This document shows positions 8,818 through 16,655 of a DNA stretch of 64,000 nt, piece by piece; position 1 is the stretch's first letter; the number at the start of each line of letters is the position of its first letter. The position numbers were made by a program, and so were the translations under genes. Under the pieces are notes generated by a model. It saw only the letters and a program-made list of their open reading frames with translations. It had not been told where the DNA came from and did no database searches. The DNA is from Pseudomonas sp. JM0905a (GTDB lineage: Bacteria > Pseudomonadota > Gammaproteobacteria > Pseudomonadales > Pseudomonadaceae): NCBI RefSeq assembly GCF_014700075.1, contig NZ_JACXBU010000001.1, positions 849,785 to 913,784 of the forward strand. The letters are read 5' to 3'.

Positions 8818-10092
8818 GTGACCAACCTGATCGAAACCGTGAACCTGGCCAGCTCGCCGGCCGACCTGGTGCTGCACGACCGCGTGCACACCTCCCTCTA
8901 CACCGACGCCCGCATCTTCGACGAAGAGCTGGAAAAGGTGTTCTACAGCACCTGGATCTGGGTGGCCCACGCCAGCGAGATTCCGGAAGGCGGCAGCTAC
9001 AAGAGCACCTACATCGGCAAGCAGCCGGTGATCGTCGTGCGCGACCGCAAGAAGGACGTGCACGTGCTGCTCAACCGTTGCCGCCACCGCGGCGCCACCG
9101 TTTGCGAACACAAGAAGGGCAAGGCCAACAGCTTCGTCTGTCCGTACCACGGCTGGAGCTACGCCCTGGACGGCAGCCTGCGTGGCGTGCCGCACCCGGA
9201 GAGCTACGCCGACTGCCTGGACAAGGGCGAGCTGCCGCTGGTGAGCCTGCGTGTCGAGGAATACAACGGCATGATCTTCGCCACCTTCAAGGACGACATC
9301 GAGCCGCTGGTGGACTTCCTCGGCCCAGCCAGGAAGTGGATCGACCTGTTCATGAAACAGGGTGCCGGCTACGGCGTGAAGGTTTCCGGCGAGCACCGCT
9401 TCCGCTTCCCCGGCAACTGGAAGATCCAGCTGGAAAACACCACCGACGCCTACCACTTCCCGCTGGTGCATAAGTCGTTCCTGTCCTCGGTGGACGAGCA
9501 GACCCTGGAACTCTTCGACTTCGTGAAGGGCCCGGGCTACGTCGAAGACCTCGGCAACGGCCACAGCGTGATGGTGATGATCCCCGAGCTGGTGGACCTG
9601 GAAGCCGACCTGGACAAGCCGATCCCCGAGCGTTTCGAGGCCCTGGCCAATGATCTGCGCGCCGAGGGCATCGAGGAGCAGCAGGTGCGCCGCATCGTCC
9701 GCGCCGTGGGCGGTTCCGGCTTCAACCTCAACCTGTTCCCCAACGTGGCCTGCTCCATGGCCTTCTTCCGCGTGCTGCAACCGATCTCGGTGAACGAGAC
9801 CGAAATCCACCACGCCGTGATCACCATGGACGGTGGCCCGGCCGTGGCCAACCGCTACCGCCTGCGCCTGCACGAGCACTTCCAGGGCCCCATGGGCTTC
9901 GGCACCCCGGACGATTCCGAGGCCTGGGAGCGCGTGCAGAAGGGCGCCCAGGCGGGCACCGACCTCTGGATCATGCTTAACCGTGGCCTGCCCGGCGAGA
10001 AGCCGAGCGAGGACGGGCTGATCAGCGACGTGAGCGCCGAGACCGGCATGCGCGCTGCCTACCAGCAATGGAAAAAGATGATGTCGGTCTGA
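8818..10092 (+). CDS. iacC: Rieske ring-hydroxylating dioxygenase large subunit, IacC
   Basis: A 424-aa alpha subunit of an aromatic-ring dioxygenase. The Rieske [2Fe-2S] ligands are visible as CRH (C88, H90) and CPYH (C108, H111). The mononuclear-iron motif is NTTDAYHFPLVH around residues 205-219. Start is GTG 8818 preceded by GAGGAG; an upstream in-frame start at 8797 is possible but lacks a ribosome site. Partners are IacD (small subunit) and the IacF reductase. In the known pathway this oxygenase acts on an oxindole-type intermediate on the way to catechol. Confidence 0.92.
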   Translation: MTNLIETVNLASSPADLVLHDRVHTSLYTDARIFDEELEKVFYSTWIWVAHASEIPEGGSYKSTYIGKQPVIVVRDRKKDVHVLLNRCRHRGATVCEHKKGKANSFVCPYHGWSYALDGSLRGVPHPESYADCLDKGELPLVSLRVEEYNGMIFATFKDDIEPLVDFLGPARKWIDLFMKQGAGYGVKVSGEHRFRFPGNWKIQLENTTDAYHFPLVHKSFLSSVDEQTLELFDFVKGPGYVEDLGNGHSVMVMIPELVDLEADLDKPIPERFEALANDLRAEGIEEQQVRRIVRAVGGSGFNLNLFPNVACSMAFFRVLQPISVNETEIHHAVITMDGGPAVANRYRLRLHEHFQGPMGFGTPDDSEAWERVQKGAQAGTDLWIMLNRGLPGEKPSEDGLISDVSAETGMRAAYQQWKKMMSV

Positions 10093-10140
10093 CCCTCATC
10101 CGGCGCTTCGCGCCACCTTCTCCCGCAAGCGGGAGAAGGG
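10093..10140. repeat. Double-hairpin intergenic repeat
   Basis: Starts at the iacC stop. Contains GGCGC-TTC-GCGCC and CTTCTCCCGC-AA-GCGGGAGAAG. This CCCTCATCCGGCG/GGGAGAAGG sequence class is a frequent Pseudomonas intergenic repeat. It has no U-run, so read-through into iacD is expected. Confidence 0.7.
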
Positions 10141-10180
10141 AAAGGGTTGGCTACGCAACGCACTTTCTAAGAGACGAACC

Positions 10181-10657
10181 ATGAACCTTGAATTGCTCAA
10201 CCACGTCAGTGCCTTCATCTGGCAGGAAGCGGACATGCTCGACCACGGCGACTTCGACGCCTGGCTGAACCTGTGGACCGAGAAGGGCACCTACATCATC
10301 CCGATCGATCCGAACGAGACCGACTTCGAGAACACCCTGAACTACGCCTACGACGACCACCACATGCGTCAGCTGCGCGTGCAGCGCCTGATCGGCGGCG
10401 AGTCCATCTCCACCAGCCCGCGTGCGCGCACCGTGCGTGCCTTGTCGCGCTTCCGCGTACTGGGTGAGGAAGACGGCGTCGTGACCGTGCGCTGCGCACA
10501 GAACCTGCGGGAGTTCCGCAAGGACGTGCTCAAGCACTACACCGCCGACATCACCTTCCAGCTCAAGCGCGAAGGCGACTGCTTCAAGATCCAGCGCAAG
10601 CTGATCCAGCTGATCAACTCCACCGATACCCTGGCCGGTATCGGCTACATCCTCTGA
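10181..10657 (+). CDS. iacD: Ring-hydroxylating dioxygenase small subunit, IacD
   Basis: A 158-aa beta subunit with NTF2-like fold. Family hallmarks: EADMLDHGDFDAWLNLW at the N terminus, YAYDDHHMRQLRVQRL in the middle and the C-terminal sheet FKIQRKLIQLINS. It assembles with IacC into the oxygenase hexamer. Start ATG 10181 is preceded by AAGAGACG. Separated from iacC by an 88-bp gap holding a double hairpin. Confidence 0.9.
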   Translation: MNLELLNHVSAFIWQEADMLDHGDFDAWLNLWTEKGTYIIPIDPNETDFENTLNYAYDDHHMRQLRVQRLIGGESISTSPRARTVRALSRFRVLGEEDGVVTVRCAQNLREFRKDVLKHYTADITFQLKREGDCFKIQRKLIQLINSTDTLAGIGYIL

Positions 10658-10810
10658 GGGCCGGCCCATGAGCTGCTGCGCGTCGGCGATACCGCGTCAT
10701 CAATGGCTTCGAGATGCTCATTTACGGCACGTAAACTCCGCTCTCTCAGCCATTTCTTCCTTGTCTCGCTCTAGCTCGCGAGCCCATGGATCGACCCTGG
10801 GGAGCGCGCC

Positions 10811-11551
10811 ATGAGCCAGATTGCACTCGTCACCGGCGCCGCCCAGGGCCTCGGCCTCGCCATCGCCAGCCGACTGTTCGCCGCCGGCTACGCCGTGGTG
10901 ATCACCGACCTGTCGCTGGAACGCGCCCAGGCCGCCGCCGACAGGCTCGACCCCAGTGGCGAGCGCAGTCTGGCGCTGAAGCTCGACGTGGCCAGCAAGG
11001 CCGATTTCGAGCTGGCGCTGGCCGCGACCCTGGAACGCTTCGGTGCCCTGCACGTGGTGGTGAACAACGCCGCCATGACCATGACCACCCCGGTCATGCA
11101 GATCAGCCCCGAGGAGTTCGACCGCGTCCTCAGCCTCAACACCCGCAGCGTCTTCGTCGGCTGCCAGGTGTTCGGTGCGCACATGGCGGCGGCCGGTTAC
11201 GGGCGCATCGTCAACATGGCGTCCCTGGCCGGGCAGAACGGCGGCACCGCCACGGGCGCGCACTACGCCGCGTCCAAGGGCGCCATCGTCACCCTGACCA
11301 AGATCTTCGCCAAGGAGCTGGCGGCCGCAGGCGTCACCGTGAATGCCATCGCCCCAGGGCCGATCGAGTCCCCGGCGGTGCGCGCGGCGGTGCCGGCGGA
11401 ACGCATGGAAGGGCTGCTGGCCAACATTCCGGTCAGGCGCCTGGGCGATGCCGATTTCCTCGGCGACCTGGTGGTGCAGCTGGCGCGTCCGGAAGCCTAT
11501 TTCACGACCGGGGCGACCTGGGATGTGAATGGCGGATTGTTCATGCGGTAA
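10811..11551 (+). CDS. iacE: Short-chain dehydrogenase/reductase, IacE
   Basis: A 246-aa classical SDR: cofactor loop TGAAQGLG (about 8-15), NNAA (85-88), catalytic S138, Y152 and K156 (YAASK). It is expected to oxidise or reduce a ring-hydroxylated intermediate using NAD(P). Start ATG 10811 follows GGGGAGCGCGCC. The 153-bp gap after iacD has no obvious gene. Function in the pathway is by analogy to iacE clusters. Confidence 0.88.
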   Translation: MSQIALVTGAAQGLGLAIASRLFAAGYAVVITDLSLERAQAAADRLDPSGERSLALKLDVASKADFELALAATLERFGALHVVVNNAAMTMTTPVMQISPEEFDRVLSLNTRSVFVGCQVFGAHMAAAGYGRIVNMASLAGQNGGTATGAHYAASKGAIVTLTKIFAKELAAAGVTVNAIAPGPIESPAVRAAVPAERMEGLLANIPVRRLGDADFLGDLVVQLARPEAYFTTGATWDVNGGLFMR

Positions 11552-11650
11552 AGCGGTGCCATGAGATGAAGCAACGCCGCGCGTGTGTGCCGCGCGGCTC
11601 GTAACAACGAAACAGAACAATCAGCACCTCGAAGGTGCGGGAAGGCCGGT

Positions 11651-12610
11651 ATGAGTGAGCAAGTGTTGAATCTGGTGGTCCGCAAGCGGGTGGAGCAGGG
11701 CGAGGGCGTGGTCATCCTCGACCTCGCCGACCCGTCGGGCAAACCCCTGCCGGCGTTCGAGGCCGGTGCCCATGTGGATATCCACCTGAAGCCCGGCCTG
11801 GTGCGCCAGTACTCCCTGTGCGGTGACCCGGCCAATGCCTCCGTCTACCGCCTGGGCGTGCTGCGTGACCCGGCTTCCCGTGGTGGTTCGGTGGCGGTCC
11901 ACGAACTGCTGCAGGAAGGCAGCGAAGTCGCCGTCGGCGCCCCGCGCAATCTCTTCCCTCTGGCGGCCGGCGCGAGCCGCTCGATCCTCATCGGCGGTGG
12001 CATCGGCATCACCCCGATGATCGCCATGGCCCACGAGCTGACCGCGAAGGACATCGCCTTCGAGCTGCACTACTGCGGCCGCTCGCGCAGCCGTACCGCC
12101 TTCCTCGACGAACTGGCCGGTGCCGACTTCGCCGCCTGCGTGCGTACCCACTTCGACGACGAAGACGCTGCGCAGAAGCTCGACCTGCCCGCTGTGCTGG
12201 GCCAGCCCGCCGAGGGCGTGCATGTGTACGTTTGCGGCCCGGCCGGCTTCATGGACTGGGTGATCGCCGAGGCGCGCAAGGCCGGGTATGCCGAGGATCA
12301 CATCCACCGCGAGTACTTCCAGGTGGACGTGGATTCCAGCGGCGAGAGCTTCGAAGTGGTCGCCCAGCGCAGTGGCAAGACCGTGCAGGTGGCCGAGGGC
12401 CAGAGCATCCTCGACGCCCTGGCTGGTGTCGGCATCAAGATCGAGATTTCCTGCGAGCAGGGCGTCTGCGGTACCTGCCTGTGCGACGTGCTGGAAGGCG
12501 AGCCGGACCACCGCGACGTCTACCTGACCGATGAAGAGAAGGCCGCCAACGACCAGATCCTGGTCTGCTGCTCGCGTGCCAAGTCGAAAAAACTGGTGCT
12601 GGACATCTGA
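11651..12610 (+). CDS. iacF: Ferredoxin-type oxidoreductase, IacF
   Basis: A 319-aa reductase of the phthalate-dioxygenase-reductase type, feeding electrons to IacCD. Order: flavin-binding barrel with RQYSLCG (about 51-57), NAD-binding domain with GGGIGITPM (about 115-123) and YVCGPAGFMDWV, then a C-terminal plant-type [2Fe-2S] ferredoxin with CEQGVCGTC. Start ATG 11651 follows GGAAGGCC. An upstream in-frame extension to 11585 lacks family similarity. Lies 99 bp after iacE and 18 bp before iacG. Confidence 0.9.
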   Translation: MSEQVLNLVVRKRVEQGEGVVILDLADPSGKPLPAFEAGAHVDIHLKPGLVRQYSLCGDPANASVYRLGVLRDPASRGGSVAVHELLQEGSEVAVGAPRNLFPLAAGASRSILIGGGIGITPMIAMAHELTAKDIAFELHYCGRSRSRTAFLDELAGADFAACVRTHFDDEDAAQKLDLPAVLGQPAEGVHVYVCGPAGFMDWVIAEARKAGYAEDHIHREYFQVDVDSSGESFEVVAQRSGKTVQVAEGQSILDALAGVGIKIEISCEQGVCGTCLCDVLEGEPDHRDVYLTDEEKAANDQILVCCSRAKSKKLVLDI

Positions 12611-12628
12611 CAGCAGAGGGGCAAGACC

Positions 12629-13129
12629 ATGGTCGATACCACTGGATTCCGTAATGCCATGGCGCTGCTGGGCGGCGCCGTTTCGGTCATCACCACCGAT
12701 GGCGCCGCAGGCCGCTTCGGTTTCACCGCCTCGGCGGTGTGCAGCGTCACCGACCAGCCGCCGACGCTGCTGGTGTGCATGAACCGCTCTTCGTTCGCCA
12801 ACGGCCATTTCAAGCAGAACGGCGTGCTCAGCGTGAACGTGCTGACTGCTGAACTGAAAGAGATTTCCGCCGTGTTCGCCAACCGCGAACTGGACTCCGA
12901 TCAGCGCTTCGCCCGCGCCAGCTGGAGCACCCTGGAGAGCGGCTCGCCGCTGCTGGACGACGCCCTGGTGAGCTTCGATTGCCGCATCGCCCAGGCCCAT
13001 GAAGTGGGTTCCCACACCATCTTCTACTGCGAAGTGCTGGGTATCCGTCACGGCAAGAGCCAGGAAGGCCTGGTGTATTTCAATCGCGCCTACCACCGCC
13101 TGGGAGACGCCTCGCGCTCGGCCTGCTGA
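12629..13129 (+). CDS. iacG: Flavin reductase, IacG
   Basis: A 166-aa flavin-reductase-domain protein (HpaC/RutF type). Typical sequence: FRNAMALLGGAVSVITTDG at the N terminus, GFTASAVCSVTDQPPTLLVC, LSVNVLTAELKEISAVFAN, and the C-terminal SHTIFYCEV. It should supply reduced flavin to the monooxygenase IacA. Last gene of the iac series; followed by repeats and a gap rather than an obvious terminator. Confidence 0.9.
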   Translation: MVDTTGFRNAMALLGGAVSVITTDGAAGRFGFTASAVCSVTDQPPTLLVCMNRSSFANGHFKQNGVLSVNVLTAELKEISAVFANRELDSDQRFARASWSTLESGSPLLDDALVSFDCRIAQAHEVGSHTIFYCEVLGIRHGKSQEGLVYFNRAYHRLGDASRSAC

Positions 13130-13150
13130 TCCAGTGTTTTGGGGGTGTTT

Positions 13151-13235
13151 TGTTGGGCTTCGCGTAGCTCAGCCACAACCGACCAAAGCGTGCTCACTCC
13201 CGTAGGTTGGGCAGAGCGCAGCGAAGCCCAACACG
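13151..13235. repeat. Inverted repeat pair (GTTGGGCTTCGC type)
   Basis: TGTTGGGCTTCGC (13151-13163) is followed by the inverted GCGAAGCCCAACA (13221-13233), with CGTAGGTTGGGC between. A common Pseudomonas intergenic repeat; it forms a hairpin at the 3' end of the iac transcript. Confidence 0.65.
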
Positions 13236-13487
13236 CGGTGTTGAAAAGAATTTCGGAGTCATTCCGGAATATCGGATGAAGACGTAATTTATTCGTTTAA
13301 AAGTTTTATCCATAACTAGAAATCGAGGGCGCCCGTACATGTTCGGGTGGCGGGCCTTGCTACGACCTTTTTGCAGTAAGTGGTTATAAAAACAATAGGT
13401 GGATTAACTGCCGAAGTTGTTCTTTTCGTTAATTAATCTGCTCCCACTCTATGTGCATTGCGTGCACATGTAATAAGGATCACGTCC
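13236..13487 (+). promoter_or_regulatory. Upstream region of OprD-family porin with 19-bp dyad
   Basis: AT-richer gap (TTAAAAGTTTTATCC, TTTTCGTTAATTAATCTG) consistent with a promoter separate from the iac operon. Just upstream of the ribosome site lies ATGTGCA-TTGCG-TGCACAT (13451-13469), a perfect 7-bp dyad ending 18 nt before the porin ATG. It is a candidate operator or 5'-UTR hairpin; the binder is unknown. Confidence 0.45.
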
Positions 13488-14765
13488 ATGTTTCAGAAAA
13501 GCTGGCTGGCCAGCGGCGTAGCTGCCGCAGGCCTGATGGGGATGCTCGTGCCGATGTCTGCCCAGGCGGACTTCGTGAAGGATCGGCAAATCAGCCTTGG
13601 TCTGCGTAACTTCTATATCGACCGTGACTTCAAACAGGATGATGCACCGAAATCGCGCCTCGGAAGTTGGAGTCAGGGTTTCGACTTCCGCGCTATCTCT
13701 GGATATACCGAAGGCACGGTGCAGTTTGGTCTGGATGTATCCGGGCAATATGCCTTCCGCCTCGATGGCGGCGGTGGCCGCGGCCCGGACACCATCATTC
13801 CCTACGACGACAGCAAGGGGGAGCAGGCCCACGAATATGGCCGCGCCGCGCTGACCGGCAAGATGCGTTATTCGAAGACCGAACTGAAGGTGGGCGAGCA
13901 CCGTCCCATGCTGCCGGTGGCCTTCTATGACGACACCCGCCAGCTGATCACCACCTACCACGGCTTCCTGCTGGAATCCCGCGAGGTGGACAAGCTCACC
14001 CTCACCGCTGGGCGCTTCACCGAGATCAGCAGCCGCGAATCGTCCGGTCGCGAGAAGATGTACCTGTTCAACGGCCCAGACATCAAACGCCGCAGCGATG
14101 GCCTGAACTTTGGCGGTGCCACCTACGCGTTCAGCCCCGCGCTGAACGCCAGCTACTTCTACGGCCAACTGGAAGACATCTACCAGCAGCACTACCTGGG
14201 CGTGACCCACAACGCCGACCTGGGTGGCGGCTACGGCCTGAAGACCGACCTGCGCTACTTCGACAACAGCGAAGACGGCAAGGCGCTCTACGGCAATATC
14301 GACAACCACTCCTACGGCGCCATGACCACCGTGCGCAAGGGCGCCCACGCCATCGGCGTCGGCTACCAGCGTATGCTCGGTGAGAGTGTCTTCCCGACGC
14401 TGAACGGATTCGCCCCCCAACCCTACCTGGTGAACTGGTCCACCGTCGGCTTCGTCAAGCCGAATGAAAGCTCCTGGCAGCTGCGCTATGACCTCGACTT
14501 CGCCGCCTACGGCGTGCCCGGCCTCAAGCTGATGACCCGCTACCTGCGAGGCACCGGCATTGACCGGGGCAACAACGCCCTGGACCAGAACGTCGAGAGC
14601 GAACGCAACTTCTTCCTCAGCTACGTGGTGCAGAGCGGTCCGCTCAAGGGCGTGGGCTTCGAGTGGCGCAACATCGACGTCAAGACCCGCTTCGGCACTG
14701 GCACCGCCTCCGGGCCGGACTATCAGGAGAACCGCCTGATCACCACCTACACCTTCAAGTTCTGA
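13488..14765 (+). CDS. OprD-family outer-membrane porin (aromatic-acid type, OpdK/BenF-like)
   Basis: A 425-aa outer-membrane porin. ATG 13488 follows AAGGATCACGTCC; the signal peptide ends near MSAQA-DFVKD. Family marks: SLGLRNFYIDRDF at the N terminus, [35 protein letters not shown] and the terminal strand ending FTYTFKF-like (ITTYTFKF, C-terminal Phe). OprD porins of this branch admit aromatic carboxylates; placement after iac suggests indole-3-acetate or a product. A strong terminator follows. Confidence 0.92.
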   Translation: MFQKSWLASGVAAAGLMGMLVPMSAQADFVKDRQISLGLRNFYIDRDFKQDDAPKSRLGSWSQGFDFRAISGYTEGTVQFGLDVSGQYAFRLDGGGGRGPDTIIPYDDSKGEQAHEYGRAALTGKMRYSKTELKVGEHRPMLPVAFYDDTRQLITTYHGFLLESREVDKLTLTAGRFTEISSRESSGREKMYLFNGPDIKRRSDGLNFGGATYAFSPALNASYFYGQLEDIYQQHYLGVTHNADLGGGYGLKTDLRYFDNSEDGKALYGNIDNHSYGAMTTVRKGAHAIGVGYQRMLGESVFPTLNGFAPQPYLVNWSTVGFVKPNESSWQLRYDLDFAAYGVPGLKLMTRYLRGTGIDRGNNALDQNVESERNFFLSYVVQSGPLKGVGFEWRNIDVKTRFGTGTASGPDYQENRLITTYTFKF

Positions 14766-14772
14766 GCCAACA

Positions 14773-14802
14773 GGGCCGACCGAAGAAGGTCGGCCCCTTT
14801 TT
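14773..14802 (+). terminator. Rho-independent terminator after porin
   Basis: GGGCCGACC (14773-14781), loop GAAGAA, GGTCGGCCC (14788-14796), then CTTTTT. Perfect 9-bp stem. Confidence 0.9.
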
Positions 14803-14824
14803 CAAACCTGGCAGCGAGACCCTG

Positions 14825-15448
14825 ATGCGACTTTACGAACTCATCACCTTCACCCTGCGCGTGCGCACCCCGGCCGCAGCCCTGGCGCGCCTGGAATCGA
14901 TACTGGCCGAGGCGGCGCCGGGATGCACCCTGGTGGGCTGCTGGGCCTCGGAAATCGGGCCACTGAACCAGGTCGCTGTGTTGCGTGGCTTCAGCGACGA
15001 AGCGTCACGCCAGGCCGAACGCGAGCGCTACCTGCTGGCGCGGGATGCCTTCGGCATCGAAGAATTCATGCTCGACATGAAGGTAGAGAACTACAGCCTC
15101 TTCCCCTTCCTGGAACCCCTGGCTCCGGGGGCTCATGGGCCGTTCTACGAGCTGCGCGAATACAACCTGATCCCCTCTGGCCTGACGCCGACGCTGGAAG
15201 GCTGGAAGAAAGCTGTCGGCCCGCGCACCACAGAAAGTTATTCACAGGTCTACGCGGCCTTCTACGCCACCGACGGCCGTACGCCGCGCTACCTGCACAT
15301 CTGGCCCTACGCGACCCTGGAACAGCGTCTGGACGTACGCACGCGTGCAGTCGAGGACGGCGTCTGGCCGCCGGAGAACTCCGGACCGCAACTGCGGGAA
15401 ATGCATTCCACCATCTACCTGCCGGCGAAGTTCTCGCCCTTGCGGTAA
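14825..15448 (+). CDS. NIPSNAP-family protein
   Basis: A 207-aa protein built of two ferredoxin-like repeats typical of NIPSNAP: the first begins MRLYELITFTLRVRT, the second FYELREYNLIPSGLTPTLEGW and includes RYLHIWPYATLEQRLDVR. No signal peptide. Such proteins often accompany aromatic catabolic genes, with no proven reaction. It sits 23 bp after the porin terminator, so it probably depends on read-through or a cryptic promoter, and has its own terminator. Confidence 0.8.
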   Translation: MRLYELITFTLRVRTPAAALARLESILAEAAPGCTLVGCWASEIGPLNQVAVLRGFSDEASRQAERERYLLARDAFGIEEFMLDMKVENYSLFPFLEPLAPGAHGPFYELREYNLIPSGLTPTLEGWKKAVGPRTTESYSQVYAAFYATDGRTPRYLHIWPYATLEQRLDVRTRAVEDGVWPPENSGPQLREMHSTIYLPAKFSPLR

Positions 15449-15471
15449 CGGCTTTTTTCACGCTTTACCTC

Positions 15472-15503
15472 AGCCCGTTCCACTCCTTTGCGGGCTTTTT
15501 TTC
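15472..15503 (+). terminator. Terminator downstream of NIPSNAP gene
   Basis: AGCCCG (15472-15477), 13-nt loop, CGGGCT (15491-15496), followed by a run of T. Confidence 0.75.
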
Positions 15504-15526
15504 TTGCGGTAGGGGCGGTTGCTTTT

Positions 15527-15624
15527 TGTGGGGACGAATTCATTCGCCAAGCAGGCCGAAGGTCTGCCCTGAGGAGATAAAGGGGGCAACTGCGTTGCCC
15601 TTGGAGAATGAATTCGCCCCTACA
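15527..15624. repeat. 98-bp palindromic element (single copy)
   Basis: TGTGGGGACGAATTCATTC at the left end faces GAATGAATTCGCCCCTACA at the right end, about 22-bp terminal inverted repeats round a ~54-bp core (AGGCCGAAGGTCTGCCCTGA...). Same length and sequence as the units of the 32.3-33.0 kb array. MITE-like; carries no gene. Confidence 0.8.
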
Positions 15625-15647
15625 GGAATACAGATTCACAGGGTGTG

Positions 15648-16532
15648 CTAACCGATATGCCCCTCGGCCAGCTCCTCGATCAACGCCAGGCAATGGGTCA
15701 GCGCCGGAGAGGCGTCGCCCACGCGGCGGCTGATGATGATGGGCGAGGTGGCCTGGGCTTCCTGCAGGCTGGCGTAGCCGATGTCGATGCGGTGCAGCAC
15801 CTGCACCGAGGCGGGCACCAGGGTGATGCCGATGCCGGCGGCCACCAGGCCGATGGCAGTCTGCAGTTCGTTGGTCCACTGCGCCACCTCGATCTGCAGG
15901 CCATAGGCGGCGAACAGCGACAGCACGTGGTCGGCGTAGCTCGGGCGCGGGTTGCCCGGATAGAGCACGAAGGGCTCCCGGGCGAGGTCGGTGAGGCTCA
16001 CGGGACCTGGCAGCAACGGATGCCCGGCGGGGAGGGCGGCGACAAGCGGGTCGAGGGTGAGCACCTCCTGCTGGATGGCCGGATCGTTGATGTGGATGCG
16101 GCCGAAGCCGACATCAATGCGGCCGGCCTTGAGGGAGTCCACCTGTTGCAGGGTGGTCATCTCGGAAAGGCCCAGTTCCAGGCCGGCATCGCTGCGCAGG
16201 CGGCGGATCAGGTCGGGTAGAACACCATAGAGGGTAGAGGGTGCGAAGCCGATGCCGAGCCAGGCTTTTTCCCCCGACCCAATGCGGCGGGTATTGTCAC
16301 AAACCTTGCCCAGCTGCTCGAGCAGGGTGCGGGAATGCTCGTGGAAGAAGCGTCCGGCCTCGGTCAGGCGCAGGGGTCTGCCACGGTCCAGCAAGGCCAC
16401 CCCGAGTTCCTCCTCGAGCTGCTGGATCTGGCGGCTCAACGGGGGTTGAGCAATGTGCAGACGCTCGGCGGCACGGGTGAAGTTGAGGGTTTCGGCAAGC
16501 GCCTGGAAGTAGCGCAGATGGCGAAGCTCCAT
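15648..16532 (-). CDS. catR: LysR-type activator CatR
   Basis: A 294-aa LysR regulator of catechol ortho-cleavage genes; cis,cis-muconate is the known inducer. N-terminal helix-turn-helix (MELRHLRYFQALAETLNFT, AAERLHIAQPPLSRQI), then the effector domain with WLGIGFAPSTLYGVLP, EMTTLQQVDSLKAGRIDVGF and PRPSYADHVLSLFA. This agrees closely, from memory, with P. putida CatR. Divergent from catB across a 123-bp gap holding a clear LysR site. Confidence 0.92.
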   Translation of the reverse strand: MELRHLRYFQALAETLNFTRAAERLHIAQPPLSRQIQQLEEELGVALLDRGRPLRLTEAGRFFHEHSRTLLEQLGKVCDNTRRIGSGEKAWLGIGFAPSTLYGVLPDLIRRLRSDAGLELGLSEMTTLQQVDSLKAGRIDVGFGRIHINDPAIQQEVLTLDPLVAALPAGHPLLPGPVSLTDLAREPFVLYPGNPRPSYADHVLSLFAAYGLQIEVAQWTNELQTAIGLVAAGIGITLVPASVQVLHRIDIGYASLQEAQATSPIIISRRVGDASPALTHCLALIEELAEGHIG

Positions 16533-16655
16533 GGTGACTCCGGGGCGGTGGCTGTGCGAGATGTTCGATACCCTGCGGGTATCGTGCTAGACAAACTCTA
16601 TATTGGACCCCGCGATTTGTCGCGGCCACTATCGGGACCAGATGAAACGAACCTG
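16533..16655 (+). promoter_or_regulatory. catR-catB divergent promoter with CatR operator
   Basis: GATACCC-TGC-GGGTATC (16567-16583) is a perfect 17-bp dyad containing the LysR T-N11-A pattern. It sits upstream of a weak TATATT (16599-16604), as expected for an activator-dependent promoter. A second dyad, CCGCGA-TTTG-TCGCGG (16610-16625), lies downstream and may be an additional or activation site. CatR is known to bind paired sites at catBC. Confidence 0.75.
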
